Origin: Streptomyces bacillaris | GTDB taxonomy: Bacteria; Actinomycetota; Actinomycetes; Streptomycetales; Streptomycetaceae | Direction: 5' to 3' | Length of the DNA stretch: 64,000 bases | Assembly: GCF_003268675.1 (NCBI RefSeq) | Contig: NZ_CP029378.1 | Span: 434,001-498,000 of the forward strand | Shown: positions 45,901-54,267 of the stretch, one piece after another | Layout of the letters: each line of letters starts with the position of its first letter | Numbering within the stretch: position 1 is the first letter of the stretch | Program-made: the position numbers and the translations under genes | The notes under the pieces: model-generated | The model's database searches: none | The model's input: only the letters and a program-made list of their open reading frames with translations | What the model was told of the DNA's origin: nothing

Positions 45901-48335
45901 GTGCCGTCGGAGATGACGGCGCGCTGCGGCGGAAGGGAGGTGTCGCCCGCGTGCAGGGCCTTGCCGCCGGTGGCGCGGCCGCCGCCGGGCAGCGGGAGGC
46001 AGACCTCGTCGGAGGCGCCGGAGTGGCCCCATCGGGGGATCTGCTCGCCGCCGACGGTGAAGACCTCGGCGGGGCGGTGCGACCAGTAGCCGCGCTGCTT
46101 GCCGTCCTCCCACCAGATGACGAGCAACTCGCCGTCGGCGTAACGGAATCCGAGGGTGCGCCAGCGGTCCAGGGTGGCGGGCAGCCGCAGGGTGTGCCGG
46201 AGCAGGACGCCTTCGGGGCCGACGACGACGACGCGTTCGAAGGTGTTGAGGATCAGCGCGGGCCAGGCGCCGGTGACGCCGACGCTCTCCGAGCGGTGGC
46301 GCTGGCCCGCCGAGGCGGCGGCCGCCTCCGCGGCGAGTTCGGCGTACGTCTCGTCCAGTGCGGGCCAGCCCAGTTCGTCCAGGACGCCGGTACGCAGGGT
46401 TGCGGCGAGCAGGGGCACCACGTCGTGGGCCTTGAGGAGCCGCACAGCCTCCGGGGCGACCTCGGCGGCCACGGCACGGAATCCCGAGAGCTTGTTGAGG
46501 GCGGACTGCAGTCCGGGGAGCCCCCGGGCGGCCGTGTACTCCTCGGCGCGGGCGGTCAGCCACTCGCGCAGGACTCCGGAGAGCACGGGGTGCGCGGCCA
46601 GCCGGGCCATGCCCGTGTCGCTCACCCGCTGGCCGCGTCCGCCACCGAGTTGGCCGACGGTGCGGCTCAGCAGGGCGCGGAAGGCGGGGTGTCCGTCGAG
46701 GGCGGTGAGGCCCCGCGCGCCGGGCGCGGTGTCGGTCAGCCAGCCGTCGAGGGGGAAGCCCGGGGCGTACCTGGCGCCCTGGTCCTCGTCGTCCGGCTCG
46801 GCGACCGGGACTCCGGAGGCCAGGCAGAGGTCGAGGATGTCCAGGTCGGCGGTGCGCTGCCAGCGGCCCTGGAAGAGCTCGACAGGGCGTGCGTCGGTGC
46901 GCAGCCGGTCCGCCGCGCGGGCGACCAGCGCGAGGGTCTCCGGGCTGCGGCCCGCGGTGGCCCGGTTGCGGCGACGGTGCGCCTCCCAGCGGGCGAGCCA
47001 GTCCGCCGGGGAGACGGCGGGCACGCGCTCGCCGGGCGAACCGGGACGACCGGAAGCGCCGGAAATACCGGAAGTACCGGTGGCGGAGGTGACAGCGGTC
47101 CCGGAGGCGCCAACCGCAGAGGCGTCGGGGGCATCGGAGGCTCCGGGCAGGGCCGTGAGCAGGTCCTCGGCGCCGGACTCGGCCAGCAGCGTGAGCCAGC
47201 CGCGTTCGGCGTCCGCGCCCCGGCTGCCGTCCTCGGTGAAGGTCTCCGGGAAGAAGCCGAGGAGCCGGGCGCGCACGGCCGGGTCCCGCTGGGCGAGGGC
47301 GACGACGGCCGGGCGGTAGGCCGTCCAGAACGAGGCGGGGGCCCGCACGACTCCCGGGGAGCCGATCAGGTCGGCCACCAGGTCGCGTTCGGCACTCTCG
47401 CGGTCCAGTCCGGCGGCCTTGACCAGGGCGCGGACGTCCTGCGGCAGGGCGGCGTAGGGCGGCATGCCCGCGGCACAGCGCTCGACGAGCAGACGGCGGA
47501 ACTGCGCCCAGGCGTCCGCCGGATCGAGCCGGGCGACCAGGTCGCGTACGTACTGCCGGAGCGCCTTGACGGTGAGCGCACCGGCAAAGGCGAACTCCAG
47601 GAAGACGGCCCGCTGCCGGTCCTCGTCCACGACGAGGCCGTGAACCCGCTCGGCCTCGCGGGCCTTGCCGAAGAAGGAGGCCGCGTAGACGGTGTTCTCC
47701 GCCTGGAGGAAGAGGCGGGCGACCTGCTCGTAGTAGGTGGGGAGGAAGTGGGGCACGGCTCGGCCGAGCCGGGTGCCCAGCTCGTCGAAGCCCTCCTTGG
47801 CGGCACCGGCGCGGGACTTGGCCTGTCGGCCCAGCCGCTCGATGTCCTTGACCAGGGCCAGGGCGTGGTGCCCGTTGGCCGGGTCGTTGACCAGCGCCCA
47901 GGCGGGGAAGCCCAGCGTCTCGCGGCGGACCTGACCGACGACGGGGGCCTCGGCGGCCCGGGTCAGCCCCAGGAACTCCAGGGCCAGGTCCTCGGCCTCA
48001 CCGAGGGTGCCGGGCACCAGGCGGACCACGGGGCGGTCGCCGAGGGCGGGGTGCGTGTAGGTGCGGGCGGTGAGCGCGTCGGCGTCGTCCCGTCCGGTGG
48101 TGCCGGCCGGGACGACGGCGCCCGCGTCCAGCAGGGCCGCGGCGCGGGCCTCGGCGGCGGGGTCTCCGGCGGGGGCGGTGTTTTCGGTGGTGGCGGTGTT
48201 GTCGGTGGTACGGCCACGGGCCTGGTCGCCCGCCTGGGCGGGAAGCGCCGCCGCAGCCGCCCCGATGCCGGTCTCGGTCTCGGTCTCGGTGTTCACGGTG
48301 CTGTTCGCGTCGTTGTTCGTCGTCGTGGTGCTCAT
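42900..48335 (-). CDS. Giant uncharacterised protein of the MoxR-VWA operon
   Basis: 1811 residues, largest single protein of the system. The N-terminus is a Thr/Asn/Glu-rich tail, followed by a helical repeat-like region (to about 650), a region with beta-rich repeats around RWGHSG-type segments, and a long helical C-terminal half. The end resembles a winged helix (WTEWKPARVKKARAELAATD, then VVEAKRSRAGRTLFL), so nucleic-acid binding is possible. In E. coli the yehI (molR) product occupies the corresponding place. No catalytic motif was recognised. The start at 48335 has GAGGAG about 8 bases upstream and overlaps the preceding stop. Codon bias is even throughout, arguing against a fusion artefact. 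Confidence 0.75.
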   Translation of the reverse strand: MSTTTTNNDANSTVNTETETETGIGAAAAALPAQAGDQARGRTTDNTATTENTAPAGDPAAEARAAALLDAGAVVPAGTTGRDDADALTARTYTHPALGDRPVVRLVPGTLGEAEDLALEFLGLTRAAEAPVVGQVRRETLGFPAWALVNDPANGHHALALVKDIERLGRQAKSRAGAAKEGFDELGTRLGRAVPHFLPTYYEQVARLFLQAENTVYAASFFGKAREAERVHGLVVDEDRQRAVFLEFAFAGALTVKALRQYVRDLVARLDPADAWAQFRRLLVERCAAGMPPYAALPQDVRALVKAAGLDRESAERDLVADLIGSPGVVRAPASFWTAYRPAVVALAQRDPAVRARLLGFFPETFTEDGSRGADAERGWLTLLAESGAEDLLTALPGASDAPDASAVGASGTAVTSATGTSGISGASGRPGSPGERVPAVSPADWLARWEAHRRRNRATAGRSPETLALVARAADRLRTDARPVELFQGRWQRTADLDILDLCLASGVPVAEPDDEDQGARYAPGFPLDGWLTDTAPGARGLTALDGHPAFRALLSRTVGQLGGGRGQRVSDTGMARLAAHPVLSGVLREWLTARAEEYTAARGLPGLQSALNKLSGFRAVAAEVAPEAVRLLKAHDVVPLLAATLRTGVLDELGWPALDETYAELAAEAAAASAGQRHRSESVGVTGAWPALILNTFERVVVVGPEGVLLRHTLRLPATLDRWRTLGFRYADGELLVIWWEDGKQRGYWSHRPAEVFTVGGEQIPRWGHSGASDEVCLPLPGGGRATGGKALHAGDTSLPPQRAVISDGTGHWRDGHQGKQRVWLEYDPATGTHGRASLPAFLRSGVQDGTRLLTEHCQVLPLQPGLENTPFGTDGTVLGRWVRRTVTEPGTAAPADGDRIVAGTPDGRTVTLPYPLCADCAPVPLGALALPGGSRPVMALHHRSVEARPADTDGTGGTLWSVTPDSSGGNDAAGTPYVPPVAYWHALRPRDERGSAALRALTDSRAGELLKEVAAAVARHREAFRAVEEYTGPSSRELSEEAVARVLPEVSDARLRAGVTGLVRNAVDRAAAAVRYVTPPEPAQPVTPRNTARTQGMFFDHAPEHGDDTTLREATAFGSERLYGGWWGGGPRWTTIRQILGVNHVLGGEPAFGPPVPSKAPFTPVDGWQRDEFTVPVGSLSWTSLLDQLPELAYRAASSALSPEHRAGLLVLLDTFAAGPLADPAGTVRQVDLIEPYSGTPGRGRRDAVQRLGQVLRKGGRTVVVIAERGWNTHDDVARWLALDHDPTGAFGPVAGFTLDRERIFREGIDRDRLTRLTALLREQGPAPWRPEVAEAFHTATGIGPLQAVALLSAAVAEPGAEALALLGAKTRAFEAARARLDALPGDERHALLRALLPADPAELWTKGPDVEAAAEVWRERLGSLVRVPEELDLDLSGTTPGAVDLVLNAVSRNWLTHGTDVPDGTGRPALRRVGARGSVASALTALRTLAYTLPYGHPLRAHLPTGLAALRARLADPALVLDLGLDWTEEGKPIGVPIRAALGLPESGGADADGLVRAGAALLLGPGHGYGNHEKLLIRPAGLTGPDDPAFGLVEGTAAPHATGDLLALRALLGEETEALVSAGLPDGSAEAGGTKPSEAATFSEGAPSADGLPHYPAQDPTRAVPELVAEAAGTLGLSADAAALYLMLLTLPDPTDRNCVRWTEWKPARVKKARAELAATDLVVEAKRSRAGRTLFLPCGWMERNAPALPLETWKEGLYPVVGGVRTVPHLPVPALFAAAWARVRGGDAPAFEELDTRTSRKGRRR

Positions 48336-49192
48336 GCCGCCCGCTCCTCGTCCTCCACGTCGCGACCGGCGTAGAGCGCCGCCGCCATGCGCATGCCCTC
48401 GGACCACGCGACGGGGCCGACCTCGGCGGCCGTCAGCGTGCGCCCCGAGGGGTCGGTCCAGCCCAAGGGGCCCGTCTCGGTGTCGTACTCGCCGTATCCG
48501 TCGTGCTCACCGATCCAGATGCGCGCCTCGACGGTGGTGCCGTCCTCCACCACCGGGCAGACCGCGTAGCCGCCGCGCGACCGGTAGCCGAGCTGGGTGA
48601 CGCGGCCGTGCAGGAACCGCAGCTCCTTGAAGGCACCGCCCGCGTAGGTGTCCACGGAGACGGTGTCCGGGGCGAGGCCGGGCGGGCGGCGCCACACCTC
48701 GCGGAACAGCTGCTCCACCTGCTGGCTCACCTCCAGCTCGACCGCGAACTCCCGCAGCTCGTCCAGGTCGTCGAGGAGGACGGGGTGCGGAACGCTCACC
48801 ACGTCCGGGGTGATCCGGACCGTGTCACCGTCCAGGTCGACGAGACCGAGGCCGCGGTCGGGGTCGACATCGCGCAGGAACCCGGCGACCCCGCCGTCCG
48901 CGCCGGTCACCACCACGTCCCGCAGGGCCGCCTGCCACGCCGGGTCGGGCCAGACCCGGGCGAGGACGGCGGTGGGGACGGGCAGCGAGCGCACCATCCA
49001 CTGCTCGACATCGCTCAGGCACCGGCGTTCGTGCCGCTCCAGCCACTCGGTGAGCTGCCGGAGGCCGACGACCGCCGGGTCGTCCTTCAGTTTGGCCGGG
49101 ACGGACTTCAGCCGTCGGCCCTTCCCGTTGCGGCAGACCACCTTGCCCGCCTCCAGGCCGACTTCGTAGTCGCCCGCCGGTACCCACCCCAT
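48332..49192 (-). CDS. DUF4132-like protein, first gene of the MoxR-VWA operon
   Basis: 286 residues. The N-terminal half (EVGLEAGKVVCRNGKGRRLK, then LKDDPAVVGLRQLTEWLERH) matches DUF4132, a domain that accompanies MoxR-VWA systems and is present in E. coli YehI. The rest has VEQLFREVWRRPPGLAPDT and ends with MRMAAALYAGRDVEDEERA. No active site is apparent. The ATG at 49192 has GGGGAG about 8 bases upstream. It is divergent from the kdp operon, and the promoter of the five-gene operon lies in 49193-49570. Confidence 0.65.
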   Translation of the reverse strand: MGWVPAGDYEVGLEAGKVVCRNGKGRRLKSVPAKLKDDPAVVGLRQLTEWLERHERRCLSDVEQWMVRSLPVPTAVLARVWPDPAWQAALRDVVVTGADGGVAGFLRDVDPDRGLGLVDLDGDTVRITPDVVSVPHPVLLDDLDELREFAVELEVSQQVEQLFREVWRRPPGLAPDTVSVDTYAGGAFKELRFLHGRVTQLGYRSRGGYAVCPVVEDGTTVEARIWIGEHDGYGEYDTETGPLGWTDPSGRTLTAAEVGPVAWSEGMRMAAALYAGRDVEDEERAA

Positions 49193-49570
49193 GCGCTGTT
49201 CTCCCCGTGTTCCGTACGGCGCCGCCGGGCGGCGGCACGCTGATGAGACCCGCCGACGGCAACGCACCGTGACGAGTGAGAGAGACTCTAGGCGCCCCCA
49301 CTGACAATGCGGCCAGACCCTGTCCGCCGTCCCTTCGGCCTCCGCTCCCCGGCCCCGAGGGTGAGCGCGGCCTTTCGCGCGATGCGAAGCGCGATGCGGA
49401 GAGTGACACCTTGTAGCGCTGTGCAGGCAATGGCGTCAGGCCGGCGTCAAGAATATCCCCGTCCCGTATGAGCCCCGTCAAGATGGTCAACAACCGGCTC
49501 GGACCCGAGGTTTGCTTATGTCGGCCGACCGGCCGATTCCCTTCCTCACTTCTCATCCCAGGAGCTCGCG
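49193..49570. promoter_or_regulatory. Divergent promoter region of the MoxR-VWA and kdp operons
   Basis: 378 bases without a gene. The octamer cgtcaaga is repeated at 49445-49452 and 49476-49483, 31 bases apart (about three helical turns) and about 90-125 bases before the first kdp codon, so it may be a KdpE-type activator site. A short repeat, gcgatgcg(a/g), occurs near 49379-49399. I did not find a clear -10/-35 pair. Confidence 0.4.
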
Positions 49571-49654
49571 ATGGCCGATCTGGCCTTCGTCGCCACCACG
49601 ATCGCGGTATTCGCGCTGGTGGTTCTCGTCGCCCGGGGGGTGACCAAGCTGTGA
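49571..49654 (+). CDS. 27-residue single-helix membrane peptide ahead of kdpF
   Basis: Encodes [20 protein letters not shown] and seven more residues ending GVTKL: one transmembrane helix with a basic C-terminus. AGGAG lies 6 bases before the ATG. Its stop overlaps the GTG of kdpF (GTGA), so the two are translationally coupled. It is too short for standard gene callers. It may stabilise the Kdp complex like KdpF or act as a leader peptide that opens kdpF translation. Confidence 0.65.
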   Translation: MADLAFVATTIAVFALVVLVARGVTKL

Positions 49655-49740
49655 CCGCCGAGCATTTCGTCGGCCTTGTCGTGGCCGTCTCCCTGGTCGG
49701 GTATCTCGTTCTGGCCCTCCTTTACCCGGAGAGGTTCTGA
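49651..49740 (+). CDS. kdpF: K+-transporting ATPase subunit KdpF
   Basis: 29 residues, [20 protein letters not shown] and nine more ending LLYPERF. A single membrane helix with the C-terminal Pro-Glu-(Arg/Lys)-Phe typical of KdpF, which stabilises the KdpABC complex. Starts at GTG 49651, overlapping the previous stop. KdpA follows 8 bases later. Confidence 0.88.
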   Translation: MTAEHFVGLVVAVSLVGYLVLALLYPERF

Positions 49741-49748
49741 GTGCCGAA

Positions 49749-51413
49749 ATGAGTTCCCAGATCGCTGGTGTGCTCCAGCTTCTCGCGCTGATAACCGCAC
49801 TTGCCCTCGTCCACCGCCCACTGGGCGATTACATGGCCAAGGTCTACTCCTCCGAGAGGCACTACCGCCCGGAGAGGTGGATCTACCGGGTCATCGGCGC
49901 CGATCCGGCCGCCGGGATGCGGTGGCCCGCCTATCTGCGCGCCGTCCTGGCCTTCTCTGCGGTGAGCGTCCTCCTCCTCTACCTGATGCAGCGGATGCAG
50001 GGCTTGCTGCCCGGTTCGCTCGGCTTCTCCTCGATCAGCCCTGACCAGGCGTTCAACACCGCCGTGTCCTTCGTCGCCAACACCAACTGGCAGTCCTACT
50101 ACGGCGAACAGGCCATGGGGCACGTCGTGCAGACCGGCGGCCTCGCGGTGCAGAACTTCGTCTCCGCGGCGGTCGGCATGGCGGTCGCCGTCGCGCTCGT
50201 ACGGGGCTTCTCCCGGTCCCGTACCGGTGAACTCGGCAATTTCTGGACCGATCTGGTGCGCGGCACCGTCCGTATCCTGCTCCCGATATCAGTGATCGGG
50301 GCGGTCGTCCTGGTCGCCTGCGGGGCGATCCAGAACTTCTCCGGTATTCACCAGGTCGGCCAGTTCCTGGGCGGTCCGCAGGAGTGGAACGGGGGTGCCG
50401 TCGCCTCCCAGGAGGCCATCAAGGAACTCGGCACCAACGGCGGCGGCTATTTCAGCGCCAACTCCGCCCACCCCTTCGAGAATCCCACTCCCCTGTCCAA
50501 CCTGTTCGAGATCTTCCTCATCCTGCTGATTCCGTTCGCGCTGACGCGGACATTCGGGCGGATGGTCGGCTCGTCGAAACAGGGGTACGCGATCCTCGGC
50601 GCGATGGCCGTCATCTGGATCGGGTTCACCGCACTGATGATGTGGACCGAATTCGCCCACCGCGGGGCCGCGTTCGAAATCGCCGGTGGGGCCATGGAGG
50701 GCAAGGAGACCCGCTTCGGGATCGCCGGTTCGTCCCTCTTCGCGGTCGCCACAACGCTCACCTCGACCGGTGCGGTGAACTCGTTCCACTCCTCGTACAC
50801 CGGCTTCGGCGGCGGAATCACGATGCTGGGCATGCAGCTCGGTGAGATCGCTCCCGGCGGCGTCGGCTCGGGCCTGTACGGCATGCTGATCATGGCGGTC
50901 ATCGCGGTGTTCATCGCCGGGCTGATGGTCGGCCGCACCCCCGAGTACCTGGGCAAGAAGATCGGCACCCGTCAGATCAAGCTCGCCGCCTGCTACATCC
51001 TCGTCACTCCGGCGCTCGTGCTCGGCTTCACCGCCGTCGCCATGGCCCTGCCGACGCCCGCCGACTCGATGACCAACACCGGCGCGCACGGCTTCTCCGA
51101 GATCCTGTACGCCTACACCTCCGGCGCCAACAACAACGGCTCCGCGTTCGCCGGACTCGACGCCGACACTCCGTGGTTCAACACCACCATCGGCATCGCG
51201 ATGGCGCTCGGCCGCTTCCTCCCGATGGTCTTCGTCCTCGCGCTGGCCGGCTCGCTCGCCGAGCAGCAGCCGGTGCCCACGACCGCGGGCACCCTGCGCA
51301 CCGACAAGCCCCTCTACGCGGGGCTGCTCGTCGGCACGGTCCTCACCGTCACCGGACTCACCTACTTCCCGGCCCTGGCGCTGGGCCCGCTCGCCGAAGG
51401 GCTCGCCTCATGA
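49749..51413 (+). CDS. kdpA: K+-transporting ATPase subunit A (channel)
   Basis: 554 residues, normal for the family. It contains the four selectivity-filter loops of the KtrB/KdpA fold (TNWQSYYG near 118, [19 protein letters not shown] near 225, [12 protein letters not shown] near 340, [11 protein letters not shown] near 460) and ten or so membrane helices. This is the potassium-translocating subunit of the high-affinity Kdp pump. Its stop overlaps the kdpB start (ATGA). Confidence 0.97.
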   Translation: MSSQIAGVLQLLALITALALVHRPLGDYMAKVYSSERHYRPERWIYRVIGADPAAGMRWPAYLRAVLAFSAVSVLLLYLMQRMQGLLPGSLGFSSISPDQAFNTAVSFVANTNWQSYYGEQAMGHVVQTGGLAVQNFVSAAVGMAVAVALVRGFSRSRTGELGNFWTDLVRGTVRILLPISVIGAVVLVACGAIQNFSGIHQVGQFLGGPQEWNGGAVASQEAIKELGTNGGGYFSANSAHPFENPTPLSNLFEIFLILLIPFALTRTFGRMVGSSKQGYAILGAMAVIWIGFTALMMWTEFAHRGAAFEIAGGAMEGKETRFGIAGSSLFAVATTLTSTGAVNSFHSSYTGFGGGITMLGMQLGEIAPGGVGSGLYGMLIMAVIAVFIAGLMVGRTPEYLGKKIGTRQIKLAACYILVTPALVLGFTAVAMALPTPADSMTNTGAHGFSEILYAYTSGANNNGSAFAGLDADTPWFNTTIGIAMALGRFLPMVFVLALAGSLAEQQPVPTTAGTLRTDKPLYAGLLVGTVLTVTGLTYFPALALGPLAEGLAS

Positions 51414-53518
51414 GCACCGTCACCCCCGCCCGCGCTCCGCACGGAGACCTGCCGCCGACCGGCGGCGAGAGGCCGGCCACTCGTGTCGGCGGCGGCCTGT
51501 TCGACCCGAAGCAGCTCCTCAAGTCGTTCCCGGACGCGCTGCGCAAACTCGACCCGCGCGTGATGATCAAATCGCCCGTGATGTTCGTGGTGCTGGTCGG
51601 CTCGGTGGTCACCACCGTGCTCGCGGTCACGGACCCGACCGACTGGTTCGGCTGGGCGATCACCGCGTGGCTCTGGCTGACCACGGTCTTCGCCAACCTT
51701 GCCGAGGCCGTGGCGGAAGGCCGGGGCAAGGCCCAGGCCGACACCCTGCGCAGGGCCAAGACCGCTACCGTCGCCCGCCGCGTCATCGGCGCGGCCGAGG
51801 AGCGCGTCGCCGGAACGGAGCTGCGCGTCGGGGACCTGGTGGTCTGTGAGGCCGGAGACGTCATCCCCGGCGACGGGGACGTGGTCGAGGGCGTCGCCTC
51901 CGTCGACGAATCCGCGATCACCGGCGAATCGGCCCCGGTCATCCGCGAGTCCGGCGGCGACCGCAGCGCGGTGACCGGCGGTACGAAGGTGCTCTCCGAC
52001 CGCGTCGTCATCAGGATCACCACGAAGCCGGGCGAGACCTTCATCGACCGGATGATCAATCTGGTGGAGGGCGCGGCCCGGCAGAAGACGCCCAACGAGA
52101 TCGCCCTGAACATCCTGCTGGCCTCCCTCACCATCGTCTTCCTGCTCGCGGTGGTCACCCTGAAGCCCTTCGCGATCTACGCGGGCGCCGACGACCAGAC
52201 CTCGCTGATCGTGCTCGCGGCCCTGCTGGTGTGCCTGATCCCCACCACGATCGGGGCCCTGCTCTCCGCGATCGGCATCGCCGGGATGGACCGGCTCGTC
52301 CAGCGCAATGTGCTGGCCCTGTCGGGTCGTGCGGTGGAGGCCGCCGGTGACGTATCGACCCTGCTGCTCGACAAGACCGGGACGATCACCCTGGGCAATC
52401 GGCAGGCAGCGGAATTCCTGGCGGTCGAGGGCGTGGCGGAAGCCGAACTCGCGGACGCGGCCCAGCTCTCCTCGCTCGCCGACGAGACCCCCGAGGGCCG
52501 GTCGGTCGTCGTGCTGGCCAAGGAGAAGTACGGGCTGCGGGAGCGGGACCGGGGCGAGCTGACCGGGGCCGCATGGGTCGCGTTCACCGCGCAGACCCGG
52601 ATGTCGGGCGTCGACCTGGACGGACGGAAGGTCCGCAAGGGGGCGACGGGTTCGGTCGTGACGTGGGTGAAGGAGCGGGGCGGGAGCGTCTCCGGGGACA
52701 CGCACGCCCTCAACGACCGGATTTCCCAGGCCGGTGGCACGCCGCTGCTGGTGGCCGTGGAGGACGACCGGGGTGCCCGGGTCCTGGGAGTGATCCATCT
52801 CAAGGACGTGGTGAAGGAGGGCATGCGGGAGCGGTTCGGGGAGCTGCGCCGGATGGGCATCCGTACGGTGATGATCACGGGCGACAACCCGCTGACCGCC
52901 AAGGCGATCGCGGAGGAGGCAGGGGTCGACGACTTCCTCGCCGAGGCGACGCCCGAGGACAAGATGGCCCTCATCAAGCGGGAGCAGGCCGGGGGCAAGC
53001 TGGTGGCGATGACCGGCGACGGCACCAACGACGCCCCCGCCCTCGCCCAGGCGGACGTCGGCGTGGCGATGAACACCGGCACCTCCGCCGCCAAGGAGGC
53101 CGGGAACATGGTGGACCTTGACTCCAACCCCACCAAACTCATCGAGATCGTCGAGATCGGCAAGCAACTCCTGATCACCCGGGGCGCGTTGACGACGTTC
53201 TCCATCGCCAACGATGTCGCGAAGTACTTCGCGATCATCCCCGCCATGTTCGCCGTGGCGTATCCGTCGCTGGACAGGCTCAACATCATGGGCCTCTCCT
53301 CGCCCGAGTCCGCGATCCTCTCCGCCGTCGTCTTCAACGCACTGATCATCGTCGCCCTGGTGCCGCTCGCCCTCAAGGGCGTCCGCTACCGGCCCGCGAG
53401 CGCCGACCGGATGCTGCGCCGCAACCTCGCCCTGTACGGACTCGGCGGCATCGTCGCCCCGTTCATCGGCATCAAGCTCATCGACCTGCTCCTCTCCCTC
53501 ATCCCCGGAATCGGCTGA
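51410..53518 (+). CDS. kdpB: K+-transporting P-type ATPase subunit B
   Basis: 702 residues. ITGESAPV in the actuator domain, [10 protein letters not shown] with the phosphorylated Asp 321, [14 protein letters not shown] and [18 protein letters not shown] in the P domain are all intact. It drives K+ uptake through KdpA. The start at 51410, overlapping kdpA, gives a normal N-terminus ([11 protein letters not shown]); a longer frame upstream lies inside kdpA and is not real. Confidence 0.97.
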   Translation: MSTVTPARAPHGDLPPTGGERPATRVGGGLFDPKQLLKSFPDALRKLDPRVMIKSPVMFVVLVGSVVTTVLAVTDPTDWFGWAITAWLWLTTVFANLAEAVAEGRGKAQADTLRRAKTATVARRVIGAAEERVAGTELRVGDLVVCEAGDVIPGDGDVVEGVASVDESAITGESAPVIRESGGDRSAVTGGTKVLSDRVVIRITTKPGETFIDRMINLVEGAARQKTPNEIALNILLASLTIVFLLAVVTLKPFAIYAGADDQTSLIVLAALLVCLIPTTIGALLSAIGIAGMDRLVQRNVLALSGRAVEAAGDVSTLLLDKTGTITLGNRQAAEFLAVEGVAEAELADAAQLSSLADETPEGRSVVVLAKEKYGLRERDRGELTGAAWVAFTAQTRMSGVDLDGRKVRKGATGSVVTWVKERGGSVSGDTHALNDRISQAGGTPLLVAVEDDRGARVLGVIHLKDVVKEGMRERFGELRRMGIRTVMITGDNPLTAKAIAEEAGVDDFLAEATPEDKMALIKREQAGGKLVAMTGDGTNDAPALAQADVGVAMNTGTSAAKEAGNMVDLDSNPTKLIEIVEIGKQLLITRGALTTFSIANDVAKYFAIIPAMFAVAYPSLDRLNIMGLSSPESAILSAVVFNALIIVALVPLALKGVRYRPASADRMLRRNLALYGLGGIVAPFIGIKLIDLLLSLIPGIG

Positions 53519-53524
53519 TCCGCC

Positions 53525-54199
53525 ATGACCCACAACACCGTCGGCAACACCGCGCGCGTACTCGGGGCAGGTCTCCGCGCCCTGCTCGTCCTCACCCTGG
53601 TCTGCGGGCTCCTCTATCCCCTCGCCGTCACGGGCGTCGCCCAGGCCCTGTTCCCCGACAAGGCCAACGGCTCCGAGATCAGGGACGCGGGCGGGCAGGT
53701 CGTCGGCTCCTCCCTCATCGGGCAGCGGTACGACCTCCCGCCGGAGGGGGGCGGGGGGACTCCCGCCCCGGACCTGCGGTGGTTCCAGCCGCGCCCCTCC
53801 AACGGGCTCGGCACCAACAGCGTCAACACGCAGTACTCGCTGCTCCTCTCCGGAGCCACCAACCGCTCCGGCGACAACGAGGAGCTGATCCGGTGGGTGC
53901 GGGACGCCAGGGCCGCCGTGGTCAGGGACAACTCCACGCCCACGTACAAGGTGAACCCCGGTGACATCCCGGCCGACGCCGTCACCTCGTCCGGTTCCGG
54001 CCTGGACCCGCACATCTCACCGGCGTACGCGAAGCTCCAGGTCCACCGCGTCGCCGCGAAGAACGGCCTCGATGTCGGGGAGGTGGAGGATCTGGTCGCG
54101 GACCACACCGCCGGCCGGGTCCTCGGCTTCCTGGGGGAACCCCGGGTGAACGTGCTGGAGCTGAACACGGCGCTCAGGAACCTGACCCGGAACCGATGA
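53525..54199 (+). CDS. kdpC: K+-transporting ATPase subunit C
   Basis: 224 residues. One N-terminal membrane helix (about 15-40), then the periplasmic-side domain with FQPRPS, SGATNRSG-like SGSGLDPHISP and a C-terminal VNVLELN, as in KdpC. It starts 6 bases after kdpB. KdpC increases the apparent affinity of the complex for ATP. Confidence 0.95.
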   Translation: MTHNTVGNTARVLGAGLRALLVLTLVCGLLYPLAVTGVAQALFPDKANGSEIRDAGGQVVGSSLIGQRYDLPPEGGGGTPAPDLRWFQPRPSNGLGTNSVNTQYSLLLSGATNRSGDNEELIRWVRDARAAVVRDNSTPTYKVNPGDIPADAVTSSGSGLDPHISPAYAKLQVHRVAAKNGLDVGEVEDLVADHTAGRVLGFLGEPRVNVLELNTALRNLTRNR

Positions 54200-54225
54200 A
54201 TCCGGAACCCTGAGTCCTCGTCCGG

Positions 54226-54265
54226 CACGGAACGGCAAGGAACAGCACGGAACGGCAGGGAACGG
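54226..54265. repeat. 20-base tandem repeat between kdpC and kdpD
   Basis: gcacggaacggcaaggaaca (54226-54245) is followed by a copy with 18 of 20 matches (54246-54265), ending just before the kdpD ATG. The purine-rich units may give alternative ribosome sites and tune kdpD translation. Confidence 0.55.
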
Positions 54266-54267
54266 TC

